A stretch of DNA of 25,025 nucleotides from the NCBI GenBank assembly GCA_964654815.1, contig CAZZLH010000019.1, positions 1 through 25,025 of the forward strand, read 5' to 3'. Position 1 is the first letter of the stretch; every line of letters begins with the position of its first letter. Below, piece after piece: positions 1 to 8,273 of the stretch. Both the position numbers and the translations under genes were made by a program. A model generated the notes under the pieces. The model made no database searches, was not told the origin of the DNA, and saw nothing but the letters and a program-made list of their open reading frames with translations. This DNA comes from ZLKRG08 sp964654815. Its GTDB lineage: Bacteria; Actinomycetota; Actinomycetes; Nanopelagicales; Nanopelagicaceae.

Positions 1-1368
1 GAAACCACCTTCGCGACCAAGGCCTGATTGTTTTACGCCACCGAATGGCGCAGCTGGATCGCTAATCACACCTTTATTGATGGCGACCATTCCCGCTTCA
101 AGTGCTTCCGCCGTGCGAATCGCACGACCTAATTCGCCGCTGAATACATAACTAATCAAACCGAATTCGGTGTCATTGGCTAACGCAATACCTTCTTCAT
201 CAGTATCGAAGATGACAATTGGTGCCACTGGGCCGAAGATTTCATGTTGCAAGATCGAATTGTATTTATCGACTGTCATCACCGTTGCGGGATAGAAAGC
301 GCCAACACCCTCTGGTTTTTTTCCGCCAGTGCGGACCGAGGCGCCATTCTTAATTGCTTCATCAACTAGAGCTGCAATCTTGTCGCGCTCTTTAAGTGAT
401 ACATAAGCACCAAGTGTCACGCCTTCGTCAACGCCGCGACCCATTACAAAGGAATCCATGGCTTTGGTAAATGCCGCGATGAACTCCTCCGCAATGCCGC
501 GCTGCACGAAAATACGATTTGCTGAGGTGCATGCTGCGCCACCATTTCGCATCTTGGCCAACATGATTCCTGCAACTGATTTCTGGATATCAGCATCATC
601 CAGTACTACCACTGGTGCATTTCCGCCCAGCTCCATAGAGCAACGGATTACTTGATCCGCCGCTTCTTTGATCAGCAACTTTCCAACCTCTGTTGAGCCG
701 GTGAAAGATAGATTTTTAATTCTTGGATCATGCAACATCTTGGAAATTTGTGGCCCAGTCTTCTCAGGCATAATCAAATTAAGTACGCCTTTAGGTAAAC
801 CGGCCCGCTCCATAATGTCGACGATATGTAGCGCGGTAAGTGGCGTCTCGCCGGCAGGTTTTAAGATCATGGTGCAACCAGCAGCGACTGCAGGGCCAAT
901 CTTTCGAGTTGCCATTCCCGCTGGGAAGTTCCATGGCGTAATTAGTAAAGAAACACCGATTGGTTGATGGGTCACCAAGATTCGCTTATCGCCACTTGGC
1001 GACTTTCGAAAATCTCCCTCGACTCGAACCGTCTCTTCCGAGAACCAACGGAAAAACTCTGCCGCATATGCCGCTTCACCTCTAGCATCTGGCATTGCTT
1101 TGCCATTTTCGCGTGAGATCAAAGTTGCAATTTGTTCTGATTCTGCGACCATGATCTCAAATGCTTTTCTTAATATCTCTGCACGATATCTTGGTGCGGT
1201 CTTGGCCCACTCCGCTTGTGCATTATGTGCTGCGGTAATCGCCGCTTCACATTGGGCCTCATCTGCTAGATGGACATCTGCAATTACAGATCCATCTGCT
1301 GGATCATGAACAGGAATTGTGGAACTTCCCTTTACCCATTTTCCGTCGATATACAACTCGGTACGCAT
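1..1368 (-). CDS. gabD: NAD(P)-dependent aldehyde dehydrogenase, probably succinate-semialdehyde dehydrogenase (3' end outside window)
   Basis: It oxidises an aldehyde to the acid with NAD(P)+; family resemblance points to succinate semialdehyde, which would feed GABA-type carbon into the TCA cycle. 456 codons are visible, starting MRTELYIDGKW, so only the C-terminal end is missing. Visible signatures are the WNFP motif (residues 146-149), the SFTGSTEVGK cofactor loop (221-230), the general base Glu246 in MELGGN, and catalytic Cys280 in NGGAACTSANR. The last visible residues, SGLGREGGF, are the usual near-C-terminal motif. The ATG has no good Shine-Dalgarno; a TATGCT hexamer lies 6 bases upstream, so the mRNA may be leaderless. 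It is divergent from the transporter gene at 1475. The family is certain; the exact substrate is inference, and a related semialdehyde is possible. Confidence 0.85.
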   Translation of the reverse strand, partial: MRTELYIDGKWVKGSSTIPVHDPADGSVIADVHLADEAQCEAAITAAHNAQAEWAKTAPRYRAEILRKAFEIMVAESEQIATLISRENGKAMPDARGEAAYAAEFFRWFSEETVRVEGDFRKSPSGDKRILVTHQPIGVSLLITPWNFPAGMATRKIGPAVAAGCTMILKPAGETPLTALHIVDIMERAGLPKGVLNLIMPEKTGPQISKMLHDPRIKNLSFTGSTEVGKLLIKEAADQVIRCSMELGGNAPVVVLDDADIQKSVAGIMLAKMRNGGAACTSANRIFVQRGIAEEFIAAFTKAMDSFVMGRGVDEGVTLGAYVSLKERDKIAALVDEAIKNGASVRTGGKKPEGVGAFYPATVMTVDKYNSILQHEIFGPVAPIVIFDTDEEGIALANDTEFGLISYVFSGELGRAIRTAEALEAGMVAINKGVISDPAAPFGGVKQSGLGREGGF

Positions 1369-1374
1369 GAAAAG

Positions 1375-1380
1375 AGCATA
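1375..1380 (-). promoter_or_regulatory. Candidate -10 box of the aldehyde dehydrogenase gene
   Basis: On the minus strand TATGCT sits 6 bases before the ATG at 1368, the spacing expected for a leaderless transcript. No convincing -35 hexamer is visible 16-19 bases upstream. Confidence 0.4.
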
Positions 1381-1419
1381 CCTTTATGGCTACTTTTATG
1401 CGTAGTTCTATGCGCAGGT

Positions 1420-1450
1420 TTGGCATAAGTAGCGCAAACGAGACTATTAT
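1420..1450 (+). promoter_or_regulatory. Candidate promoter of the KimA-like transporter gene
   Basis: A TTGGCA (1420-1425) and a TATTAT (1445-1450) are separated by 19 bases, a little long for a housekeeping promoter. A strong Shine-Dalgarno AGGAGA (1465-1470) precedes the GTG at 1475. This gene therefore appears to be one of the few in the window with a conventional leader. Confidence 0.3.
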
Positions 1451-1474
1451 TGTTTTAAGTTTTTAGGAGAGTTA

Positions 1475-3804
1475 GTGGCCAAGTCCTGGACCGATAATGC
1501 CCCTGCCCCTGTGGCACTCAAGGAACAAGCACACCTAGAAGATCCACTTAGATATCGCATCAAGAAATTCGCGCTTGGTAATCCGCTAAATCGCCATACG
1601 TTAAAACATCAGAGATTGAAGAAGCGCTATGCGCTTGGCGTGCTCTCTTCGGATTGCATCTCATCTTCTGCATATGGCTCCGAGCAGATTCTCTTAGCGC
1701 TATTGCCAGCATTTGGTATCGCAGCATTCACCTTATTGATGCCGATTACCGCAGTCGTTATTGCGATTCTCATCATCATCACGCTCTCATATTTGAACGT
1801 GATTGATGTTTACACCAAGACTGGTGGGGCTTACATAGTCTCCCGAGATAACTTCGGACCAACCACCTCAATCATCGCAGCGGTCGCATTGATGTTGGAT
1901 TACATTGTCACTTTGGCGGTACAGGCAGTCGCAGGTGTGCTCGCGATCATCTCCACTTTCCCGAATCTGGCACCTTGGAAGATCCATATGGTCCTTTCAG
2001 TGATTGCGTTCTTAACTTACGGAAATCTTCGTGGCGTAAAAGAAGCTGGTAAAGCGTTTGCTGCTCCGACTTACCTATTCGTAGGTGGCATGTATGTGGT
2101 CTTCATCGTCGGTATTTACAAAGTATTCAACGGATCGCTGGAGCTACTTCCCACAAATCAACCCGGCGCAGTCTCACTCGGAACAGAACAGGGGCTAGTT
2201 AGCGCGGCAGCGATATTTATCTTGCTTCGCTCATTTGCCAATGGTGGCTCTTCGCTAACTGGACTAGAGGCAATCTCCGATGGCGTTGCGCTCTTTCAAG
2301 TTCCTGAGGCCAAAAACGCGAAATTAACCCTGGTCATGATGTCCACCTTGCTTGGCTCACTGGTCTTGGGCGTCTCTTGGTTTGCTCATCAAATTCATGC
2401 AATGCCCTACGAATCAGGGTCTCCAACTGTTATCTCGCAAATTGCAAAATCAATCATGGGCGATAGCACCTTTGGCAATTTTTGGTATATCTATGTGCAG
2501 TTTGCCACGACACTAATCCTCTTCGCCGGCGCAAATACCACCTATTCCGCATTCCCAATTCTCTGCAACTTTGTGGCGACAGATGGCTTCTTGCCAAAAC
2601 AATTAACCAAGCGTGGACACCGCCTAACTTTCTCCAACGGTATTATCTTTTTAGCCGGCGCCGCTATTGTCTTCGTAATAACTACTGGCGCCTCACTCGA
2701 GCATCTCGTGGCTTTCTACGCTCTAGGTGTATTCACCGGATTCACCCTCGCCGGCTTTGGCATGGCGCGATATGCCACAAGAACCAAGGGAAAAAATTGG
2801 AGAGCAAAGTTCATAGTCAACATAATCGCAGGATCGGTTTCAATCACAGTCGTCATAATCTTCTCCATTGTTAAATTCACCGAAGGCGCATGGATCATCC
2901 TGTTGATCGCACCTATCGCCATCGTGGCGCTATTACGCCTAAATCGCCGATATGTTCGCGAACAAGAGGTTCTTTCTTTGCAACAAGAGCGCACTCGAGC
3001 CACTTCGATAGCTCGACATGATGTGACAGTTTTGGTGGATAGCGTTGATTTGGCGACAGTTGGCGCGGTCCGATATGCCAGAAGTTTGAATCCACATACT
3101 CTAAATGCGGTGCACTTTGTGATTGATGATCGTCGCGCAGAGGACATTAAGCGGGCCTGGGAACAGACCCCGGCACTTAGCGATGTCTCCCTAGAGCTAA
3201 TTGATTGTCCAGATCGGCGCCTAGCAAATGCAGCGGTTGATTATTCAATTAGAGCAACTGCAGATGGCACCCATGAATTAACGCTTCTACTGCCACGTCG
3301 TTCTTACTCAAGAATTCTCGGAAAGATCTTGCATGATCAGACGGCAGAAGAAATCGCCCGACCAATTTCGCAATTACCTCGAGTAGTTGCCACCATTATT
3401 CCTTTCGATGTGGCGAAGTTATTAGAAGATGGTCCTCTTGAAGTTGAAGTCCCCGCTGAAGTCGGTGTTACAAGTAGCGCAAAACCCATGGCTGAGCCGA
3501 TGAAGCGCATGGTTCCGCCGACAAATCTCGAACCAGTCAGCCACTACTCAGATAAAGTGATAAAGATTGGTGAGGTAGTTTGGCGAAAGCGCGCACAGGT
3601 TCAAGGTCGAGTAACCGCCATTAGAACCTCGCCTACGAGTAAGGCGCCAATGCTTGAGGTTGAGATGTGGGATGAAACCGGTGGAATTACCCTGCAATTC
3701 CTAGGTAGACGTTCGTTGGCTGGTATGGATGTTGGCGCACAATTGCGGGCAGAGGGCATGGTCGGCGAAGTAGATGGCATGCTGACGATATTGAATCCAA
3801 ATTA
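1475..3804 (+). CDS. KimA/APC-type (KUP-like) cation or amino-acid transporter with UspA-like and C-terminal OB-fold domains (cut by assembly gap)
   Basis: An inner-membrane secondary transporter, probably a proton-coupled potassium importer of the KimA type, although annotation as an amino-acid permease is equally common for this family. Residues about 50-500 hold roughly twelve hydrophobic segments. The first carries SSDCISSSAYGSEQ (58-71), with Asp60 and Tyr67 spaced like the TM1 cation-site Asp/Tyr of Bacillus KimA. Residues about 508-655 form a soluble UspA-like domain, followed by a Pro/Glu-rich linker. Residues 695-776 are an OB-fold module (VQGRVTAIR, LEVEMWDETGGITL, FLGRRSLAGM, LTILNPN). 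That module resembles the small OB-fold protein (Rv2694c type) encoded near the transporter and TrkA genes in mycobacteria. The frame is open throughout; NPN usually lies a few residues before the end of that OB protein, so the stop is probably just inside the gap. The GTG start has AGGAGA 4 bases upstream. Confidence 0.85.
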
Positions 3805-3904
3805 NNNNNNNNNNNNNNNNNNNNNNNNNNNNNNNNNNNNNNNNNNNNNNNNNNNNNNNNNNNNNNNNNNNNNNNNNNNNNNNNNNNNNNNNNNNNNNNN
3901 NNNN
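3805..3904. other. Assembly gap of 100 N
   Basis: Exactly 100 N, the conventional placeholder for a scaffold gap of unknown size. It removes the 3' ends of two convergent genes, the transporter-OB fusion on the left and tadA on the right. A tRNA or small gene could be hidden here. Reading frames that run through the N stretch are not meaningful. Confidence 0.98.
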
Positions 3905-4266
3905 GGATCTCGCAGTATGTCCCACTGCGAACCAACTGCGCCCGCCTTCTCATCCCAAGCGCCAAAGACAATTCGCGGAATTCTCGCTTGTGCAATTGCT
4001 CCGGCACACATTGCACATGGTTCAAGCGTCACGACCAAAGTCACGTTATCTAAGCGCCAATTACCTAGCGCCTTTGCCGCTTTCTCGATTGCCACTATCT
4101 CTGCATGCAAAACTGGGTTATTCATCAATTCACGTTGATTGACTCCGGTGGAGATGACTTCGCCATTGCTATCCAAAATAATGGCACCGACTGGAACATC
4201 GCCATTGGCCGAGGCAGCAACGCGCGCCAATTCGATGGCTTTCGCCATCGCAACTTCATAATTCAT
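3905..4266 (-). CDS. tadA: tRNA-specific adenosine deaminase TadA (C-terminus lost in assembly gap)
   Basis: It deaminates the wobble adenosine 34 of tRNA-Arg(ACG) to inosine in the cytoplasm, and is usually essential. The 120 visible residues hold the zinc and proton-shuttle motif HAE (54-56) and the zinc-binding PCAMC (83-87), at positions close to those of E. coli TadA. NGDVPVGAII (21-30) is typical of TadA rather than cytidine deaminases. Some 30 residues are missing at the C-terminus. The start ATG at 4266 overlaps the stop of the upstream TadA-associated gene by 4 bases, so the two are probably translationally coupled. The gene pair next to upp is a familiar actinobacterial arrangement. 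Confidence 0.95.
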
Positions 4267-4724
4267 AACTCTAGTAATTCTACAAATTCTTCAGAAAAAC
4301 CGAGTCGCTTGGCAATTGCCTCCAATTGTTCATCGGGGAAAAGCTCTGTGTCATCGCATAACGCTTCAAGCTCCATATGGCCCATTCCCAGATCTGAGAT
4401 TATGTCCATCTCTCCGCCCGGCAAAGGTTCGTCATCCATCGCAGGTGTTGGTAGGTCGGCCAAATCGATGAACTCACTAGCTACTTCATAGTCGATGGCG
4501 CAAGTTACATCACTGATAAATAGACTTATTTGAGTTCCTAAAACTCTAATCAAGATAAAGAATTCCTCATCGATTGCGATCAGTGCCAATGCACCACCAT
4601 TTGTTTTATGAGATCGCAATTCGCTAATAATCGAACCTAAGTTATAAGGATCGGGCAAAATATCGAGCTTCCAAGTTCCGCCCTCATGCCACGCTGCTAC
4701 GGCAAAATCGACATCTGAGTTCAT
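4263..4724 (-). CDS. TadA-associated protein (actinobacterial 'tRNA adenosine deaminase-associated' family)
   Basis: A small acidic protein of unknown biochemical role that is regularly encoded directly upstream of tadA in actinobacteria; a function with TadA is inferred only from this linkage. From ATG 4724 it has 153 residues, opening MNSDVDFAVAAWHEGGTW, the usual beginning of the family. It then shows a hydrophobic core with FFILIRVLG and SLFISDVTCAIDYEVA, an Asp/Glu-rich middle, and the conserved tail LFPDEQLEAIAKRLGF. The frame stays open upstream with ATG codons at 4760 and 4919, but those extensions do not look like the family and the longest would run into upp. The ATG at 4760 cannot be fully excluded. 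The gene overlaps tadA by 4 bases. Confidence 0.85.
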   Translation of the reverse strand: MNSDVDFAVAAWHEGGTWKLDILPDPYNLGSIISELRSHKTNGGALALIAIDEEFFILIRVLGTQISLFISDVTCAIDYEVASEFIDLADLPTPAMDDEPLPGGEMDIISDLGMGHMELEALCDDTELFPDEQLEAIAKRLGFSEEFVELLEL

Positions 4725-4774
4725 TATCACCACCCCAGCGTCTCTGCCCTCGGTTGCCATTAGTTTGGCACTAG

Positions 4775-4802
4775 TTGGGGAGGTTGGAAAGCCCTGTAAG
4801 GT
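4775..4802 (+). promoter_or_regulatory. Candidate promoter of the upp operon
   Basis: TTGGGG (4775-4780), a 16-base spacer and TAAGGT (4797-4802) lie 7 bases ahead of the GTG at 4810, which fits a leaderless transcript. The same bases also contain an AAGG that could act as a weak Shine-Dalgarno, so the two readings compete. Confidence 0.4.
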
Positions 4803-4809
4803 AAGCAAT

Positions 4810-5442
4810 GTGAAAGTGCATGTCGCAGACCATCCTCTAATTGCGCACAAATTGACCGTGCTACGCGATGAAAAAACCGATTCGCCCACATTTAGGCATT
4901 TAATCGAGGAGCTAGTCATGCTCCTCTCTTACGAGGCAACCCGAGATATCAAAGTTGTACCAAAAGATATTAAAACGCCCGTCGCCCCAATGACCGGTGT
5001 GGCGATGTCAAAACCGACTCCAGTGGTGGTCCCTATCTTGCGCGCTGGTTTGGGCATGTTAGAAGGTATGACCAAATTAATTCCAAATGCAGAGATTGGT
5101 TTTCTCGGCATGGTGCGCGATGAGAAGACTTTAAAGGCTTCCACCTATGCAAATAGATTGCCCAAGGATCTAAAGGGACGCCAATGTTTTGTCTTAGATC
5201 CGATGTTGGCTACTGGCGGTACCTTGATCGCTGCGATCAACTATTTATTAGAACTTGGTGCGACTGAAATTACCGCCATCTGCATCATCGCCTCACCTGA
5301 AGGCATAAAGGCAGTTGGTGACGCATTTGCCAATACCAATGTTCACTTGGTTACTGGTGCCGTGGATGAGAAATTAAATGAACATGGATATATCGTGCCT
5401 GGATTAGGTGATGCCGGAGATCGTCTTTACGGAGTGGTTTGA
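4810..5442 (+). CDS. upp: Uracil phosphoribosyltransferase
   Basis: Cytoplasmic salvage enzyme that makes UMP and pyrophosphate from uracil and PRPP. The PRPP-binding loop VLDPMLATGGTL is at residues 128-139, the conserved PILRAGLGM is near 75-83, and the uracil-binding tail reads YIVPGLGDAGDRLYG. With the GTG start at 4810 the protein has 210 residues and begins VKVHVADHPLIAHKLTVLRD, matching the family N-terminus. An upstream start at 4765 would add 15 unrelated residues. It is the first gene of an operon: the malic enzyme ATG overlaps its TGA by one base. Confidence 0.96.
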   Translation: MKVHVADHPLIAHKLTVLRDEKTDSPTFRHLIEELVMLLSYEATRDIKVVPKDIKTPVAPMTGVAMSKPTPVVVPILRAGLGMLEGMTKLIPNAEIGFLGMVRDEKTLKASTYANRLPKDLKGRQCFVLDPMLATGGTLIAAINYLLELGATEITAICIIASPEGIKAVGDAFANTNVHLVTGAVDEKLNEHGYIVPGLGDAGDRLYGVV

Positions 5443-6782
5443 TGAGCTCAACCAGCCCTGGTTATGCAATAACAATACGCGTTGAAGGTGCACCAGAACG
5501 TCAACCAGTTGCGCAAGCAACTTCAGCCATCACCAATGCAGGCGCAACAATTACTGCGCTTGACGTAGCTGAATCAAGTTTAGATTCAGTGGTAGTTGAC
5601 ATTACTTGTGACACTATCGATGCTAAACACGCACAAGAAATTTGCAGCGAGATTGAGAAATTTCCTGGGCTTAAAGTTCGAAAGGTCAGTGATCGCACTT
5701 TCCTGCTTCATTTAGGCGGAAAAATTGAGATAAATTCGAAGGTGCCGCTTAAGACGCGCGATGATTTATCCCGCGCCTATACCCCTGGAGTTGCGCGAAT
5801 TAGCCAGGCAATCGCCGCTGATCCCTCTGATGCCAGGCGCCTAACTATCAAACGAAATACCGTTGCGGTAGTGACTGATGGCTCTGCGGTTTTGGGCCTT
5901 GGCAATATCGGTCCAGCTGCAGCTTTACCAGTGATGGAAGGTAAGGCTGCGCTTTTTAAGCGCTTCGCCGATGTTGATGCTTGGCCAGTCTGTATTGATT
6001 CACAGGATGTCGATGAAATTGTCCGCACCGTACAATTGATCGCACCCGTCTACGGTGGCATAAATTTAGAGGACATCTCTGCACCCAGATGCTTTGAGAT
6101 CGAAGCGAAACTTCGAGAGATTTTAGATATTCCGGTCTTTCATGACGACCAACATGGCACAGCCATCGTGGTCCTAGCAGCGCTTAAGAATGCACTCAAG
6201 TTGGTTCGCAAAGATCTGGCTAATGTCAAAATTGTGATTAGTGGTGCTGGTGCAGCTGGAACTGCGATTGCAAAGCTGTTATCAATCAGCGGCGCAAAAA
6301 ATATCTTGGCATTCCACCGTGAAGGTATTGCCCATATAGAAGGTATAGATAACCATGACTTTGCAGGTTCGGTACATGAGGCAATAAAAGGTGCCGATGT
6401 CTTCATCGGAGTTAGCGCGGCTAATGTGCTTGCTGAGTCAGATATTAAAGAGATGGCGATTAATTCCATAGTTTTTGCATTGGCAAATCCTGATCCTGAA
6501 ATCGACCCAGTGATTGCCCGGAAATATGCTGCGGTGGTAGCGACCGGCAGAAGCGACCAACCAAATCAGATCAATAATGTTCTGGCATTTCCTGGGATTT
6601 TTCGCGGTTTATTGGATGCAAATGCCAACAAGATAACCGATAAATTATTGGTAGCGGCAGCAGATGCCATTGCAAGTTGTGTAGCCAACGAACAATTGAA
6701 TGCTAACTTCATAATTCCTAGCGTCTTTGACCCTTCCGTAGCCAAAAAAGTTGCTGCCGCAGTGAAAGAGGCAGCCAAGTAA
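5442..6782 (+). CDS. NAD(P)-dependent malic enzyme (oxaloacetate-decarboxylating malate dehydrogenase) with N-terminal ACT domain
   Basis: Oxidatively decarboxylates malate to pyruvate and CO2, linking the TCA cycle to pyruvate. Residues about 8-85 form an ACT-like regulatory domain, which suggests amino-acid or other small-ligand control. The catalytic part contains AYTPGVARIS with Tyr113, MEGKAALFKRF with the catalytic Lys168, the metal-binding INLEDISAPRCFEIE, PVFHDDQHGTAIV, the dinucleotide loop ISGAGAAGTAIA, FALANPDPEI and GRSDQPNQINNVLAFPGIFRG. The length, 446 residues, suits the short bacterial ACT-containing form. The ATG at 5442 shares a base with the upp stop (TGATG), and a GGAG lies 7 bases upstream. 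A TTG one codon earlier is a less likely start. Confidence 0.93.
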   Translation: MSSTSPGYAITIRVEGAPERQPVAQATSAITNAGATITALDVAESSLDSVVVDITCDTIDAKHAQEICSEIEKFPGLKVRKVSDRTFLLHLGGKIEINSKVPLKTRDDLSRAYTPGVARISQAIAADPSDARRLTIKRNTVAVVTDGSAVLGLGNIGPAAALPVMEGKAALFKRFADVDAWPVCIDSQDVDEIVRTVQLIAPVYGGINLEDISAPRCFEIEAKLREILDIPVFHDDQHGTAIVVLAALKNALKLVRKDLANVKIVISGAGAAGTAIAKLLSISGAKNILAFHREGIAHIEGIDNHDFAGSVHEAIKGADVFIGVSAANVLAESDIKEMAINSIVFALANPDPEIDPVIARKYAAVVATGRSDQPNQINNVLAFPGIFRGLLDANANKITDKLLVAAADAIASCVANEQLNANFIIPSVFDPSVAKKVAAAVKEAAK

Positions 6783-7381
6783 TGCTTCAAGCCTCCTTCG
6801 ATAATCAATTGGCGCAATTAGCGCCTTTTATCTTTTACCTAATCGCCTTCGTTATCATCTATGTCGAAACCGGCATCATGCTGGGTTTCTTCTTACCGGG
6901 GGATTCGCTGCTTTTTAGCGCCGGTTTGGTGGCTGCAGCCAATGAGTCTATTGATATCTCGCTCTTATGTTTGGTGGTCTTCTTGGCTGCCTTTATCGGA
7001 GATCAAACTGGTTATGTGATTGGGCGAAAATATGGTCGCCCATATATTGATAAGAAGAATTCTCCCAAATTACAACGTTTCATCATTCGCGCCGAAAAAT
7101 TCTATGAGCGCTCTGGTTGGTGGGCAGTGGTTGCGGCACGTTACTTTCCTTGGCTTCGCACCTTCGTGCCACCAATTGCGGGAGCTGCCAAGATGCGTTA
7201 CTACTCATTCCTAACTGCAAATGCCTTCGGTGCGCTCTCTTGGGGAGTATTGATCACGTTAGCCGGCTACTACTCCGCATCTATTCCCTGGGTAAAAAGT
7301 TCCAGCTATGCAATAGCAGCATTCTTTATCTCCGCTTCAATTATCTCTTCTGTTGCTGGCTACTTACGCCACCGACGATAA
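6782..7381 (+). CDS. DedA family membrane protein (VTT domain)
   Basis: Polytopic inner-membrane protein of the DedA/VTT superfamily. Members move phospholipids or undecaprenyl phosphate across the membrane and support envelope homeostasis; the substrate here is unknown. The 199 residues show the DedA hallmarks: an acidic residue in the first hydrophobic segment (YVETGIMLGFFLPGDSLLF), the GDQTGYVIGRKYGRPYI motif, and the re-entrant RYFPWLRTFVPPIAGAAKM, with a further hydrophobic segment to the C-terminus. The ATG overlaps the malic enzyme stop (TAATG), so it is the third gene of the upp unit. Its 3' end overlaps the convergent DMT transporter gene by 41 bases. A second DedA gene is at 20231. 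Confidence 0.92.
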   Translation: MLQASFDNQLAQLAPFIFYLIAFVIIYVETGIMLGFFLPGDSLLFSAGLVAAANESIDISLLCLVVFLAAFIGDQTGYVIGRKYGRPYIDKKNSPKLQRFIIRAEKFYERSGWWAVVAARYFPWLRTFVPPIAGAAKMRYYSFLTANAFGALSWGVLITLAGYYSASIPWVKSSSYAIAAFFISASIISSVAGYLRHRR

Positions 7382-8270
7382 CTCCTAAAAAGGAGAGCAA
7401 AATCCCAGAGATTAGCCAAGGGCTAATTTGTACACCTGGAATTGGTAGCAGCCAATCTATAACCAACGCACCAAATAGATTTCCGCCAACACTTAACAAA
7501 GTCGTGGCCAAGACGCCAAGCTGCTGGACGATTGTTGCCGAATATGCAATATAAACCACACCAAGTACGCCGCCGGTATAAATCCACCAAGGTCCGCTCG
7601 GTAACGGTTGTAATTCATATCTACCCATTGGAATAAGAATTACAGAGAGCAGAATCAAGAAGGTGGTTCCCATAATGAAATTAAGTAGCGAAGTGGTCCA
7701 ATGTTGTTTGGAGTAAATATTTATCTTGCCATTTAGCGCTCTCTGAATCCCTACAATCGCTCCCGCTAGGCCGGCGAAAAAAACTGGTATCAGTGATAAA
7801 TCATCGGTCTCGATGCGATCCCAAACCGCCACTAAAACCGCTGCGACGGTAATCATTGAGGCAAAGACTCGACGTAAGGTCACTGCCTGTCGCGCTCCGC
7901 CAGCTAATCCCAGCGCATCAACCACCAAAGATGAAGCGGTCTGGCCTGAAATTGATGCCACCGAATAGATGGCCACTCCAATCAGCGGAACAGTGTTGGT
8001 TTGAATCGCCACAAAGGTGCCGCCTAACATCCCAGCAAAGAGATTCCATCTGGCTAACTCACCACGTGCAACGCCACTTCTAATTCCAGCAAGCCCCTGT
8101 CTCATACTCGGAATAAATAGCGCAATGATCGAGATCACGATTAATCCGGAGCCGAAAGAAACCGTTGCTGCTTGAATCGGATTCCCAATTAGGTGAGAGA
8201 GTTCGCCATTTACTCTCGCCTGAAAAGCAATAAGCGTGGCGATCAGAAAGGCAATCAAATCTAGACGCAT
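7341..8270 (-). CDS. DMT family transporter (DUF606/YdcZ type)
   Basis: Inner-membrane protein of the drug/metabolite transporter superfamily, substrate unknown. The 309 residues contain about ten hydrophobic segments arranged as two related halves of about 150 residues. Repeated features include ARVNGELSHLIGNPIQAATVSFG in the first half and RALNGKINIYSKQHWTTSLLNFIMG in the second, as expected for a DUF606 tandem. The ATG at 8270 follows the ABC-F stop by three bases, so both are probably in one transcript. The C-terminal coding region overlaps the end of the convergent DedA gene. Function is not predictable beyond small-molecule transport. Confidence 0.85.
   Translation of the reverse strand: MRLDLIAFLIATLIAFQARVNGELSHLIGNPIQAATVSFGSGLIVISIIALFIPSMRQGLAGIRSGVARGELARWNLFAGMLGGTFVAIQTNTVPLIGVAIYSVASISGQTASSLVVDALGLAGGARQAVTLRRVFASMITVAAVLVAVWDRIETDDLSLIPVFFAGLAGAIVGIQRALNGKINIYSKQHWTTSLLNFIMGTTFLILLSVILIPMGRYELQPLPSGPWWIYTGGVLGVVYIAYSATIVQQLGVLATTLLSVGGNLFGALVIDWLLPIPGVQISPWLISGILLSFLGVIVGGVSSQQQKR
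7382..7395. repeat. Short inverted repeat at the DedA/DMT convergent junction
   Basis: CTCCT, a four-A loop and AGGAG form a five-pair hairpin just after the DedA stop codon, inside the DMT coding region. It could be a weak bidirectional stop signal, but it lacks a T-tract on either side. Confidence 0.25.
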
Positions 8271-8273
8271 TTA

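Noticed and set aside
1381..1419. Repeated TATGCG strings (1398-1416) as a possible direct repeat
   Set aside because: Two imperfect copies of about eight bases in an intergenic region are not distinguishable from chance.
3905..4138. Apparent continuation of the transporter reading frame across the N gap
   Set aside because: The frame across 100 placeholder N is arbitrary, and these bases are the antisense of tadA, which has clear HAE and PCAMC motifs on the minus strand.
4765..4809. Earlier start for upp
   Set aside because: The added 15 residues are unlike the family, whose proteins begin at the VKVHVADHP position encoded from GTG 4810.
4725..4919. Longer N-terminus of the TadA-associated protein
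   Set aside because: The extra residues do not look like the family start and the longest form would overlap the 5' part of upp on the other strand; ATG 4724 gives the expected opening.
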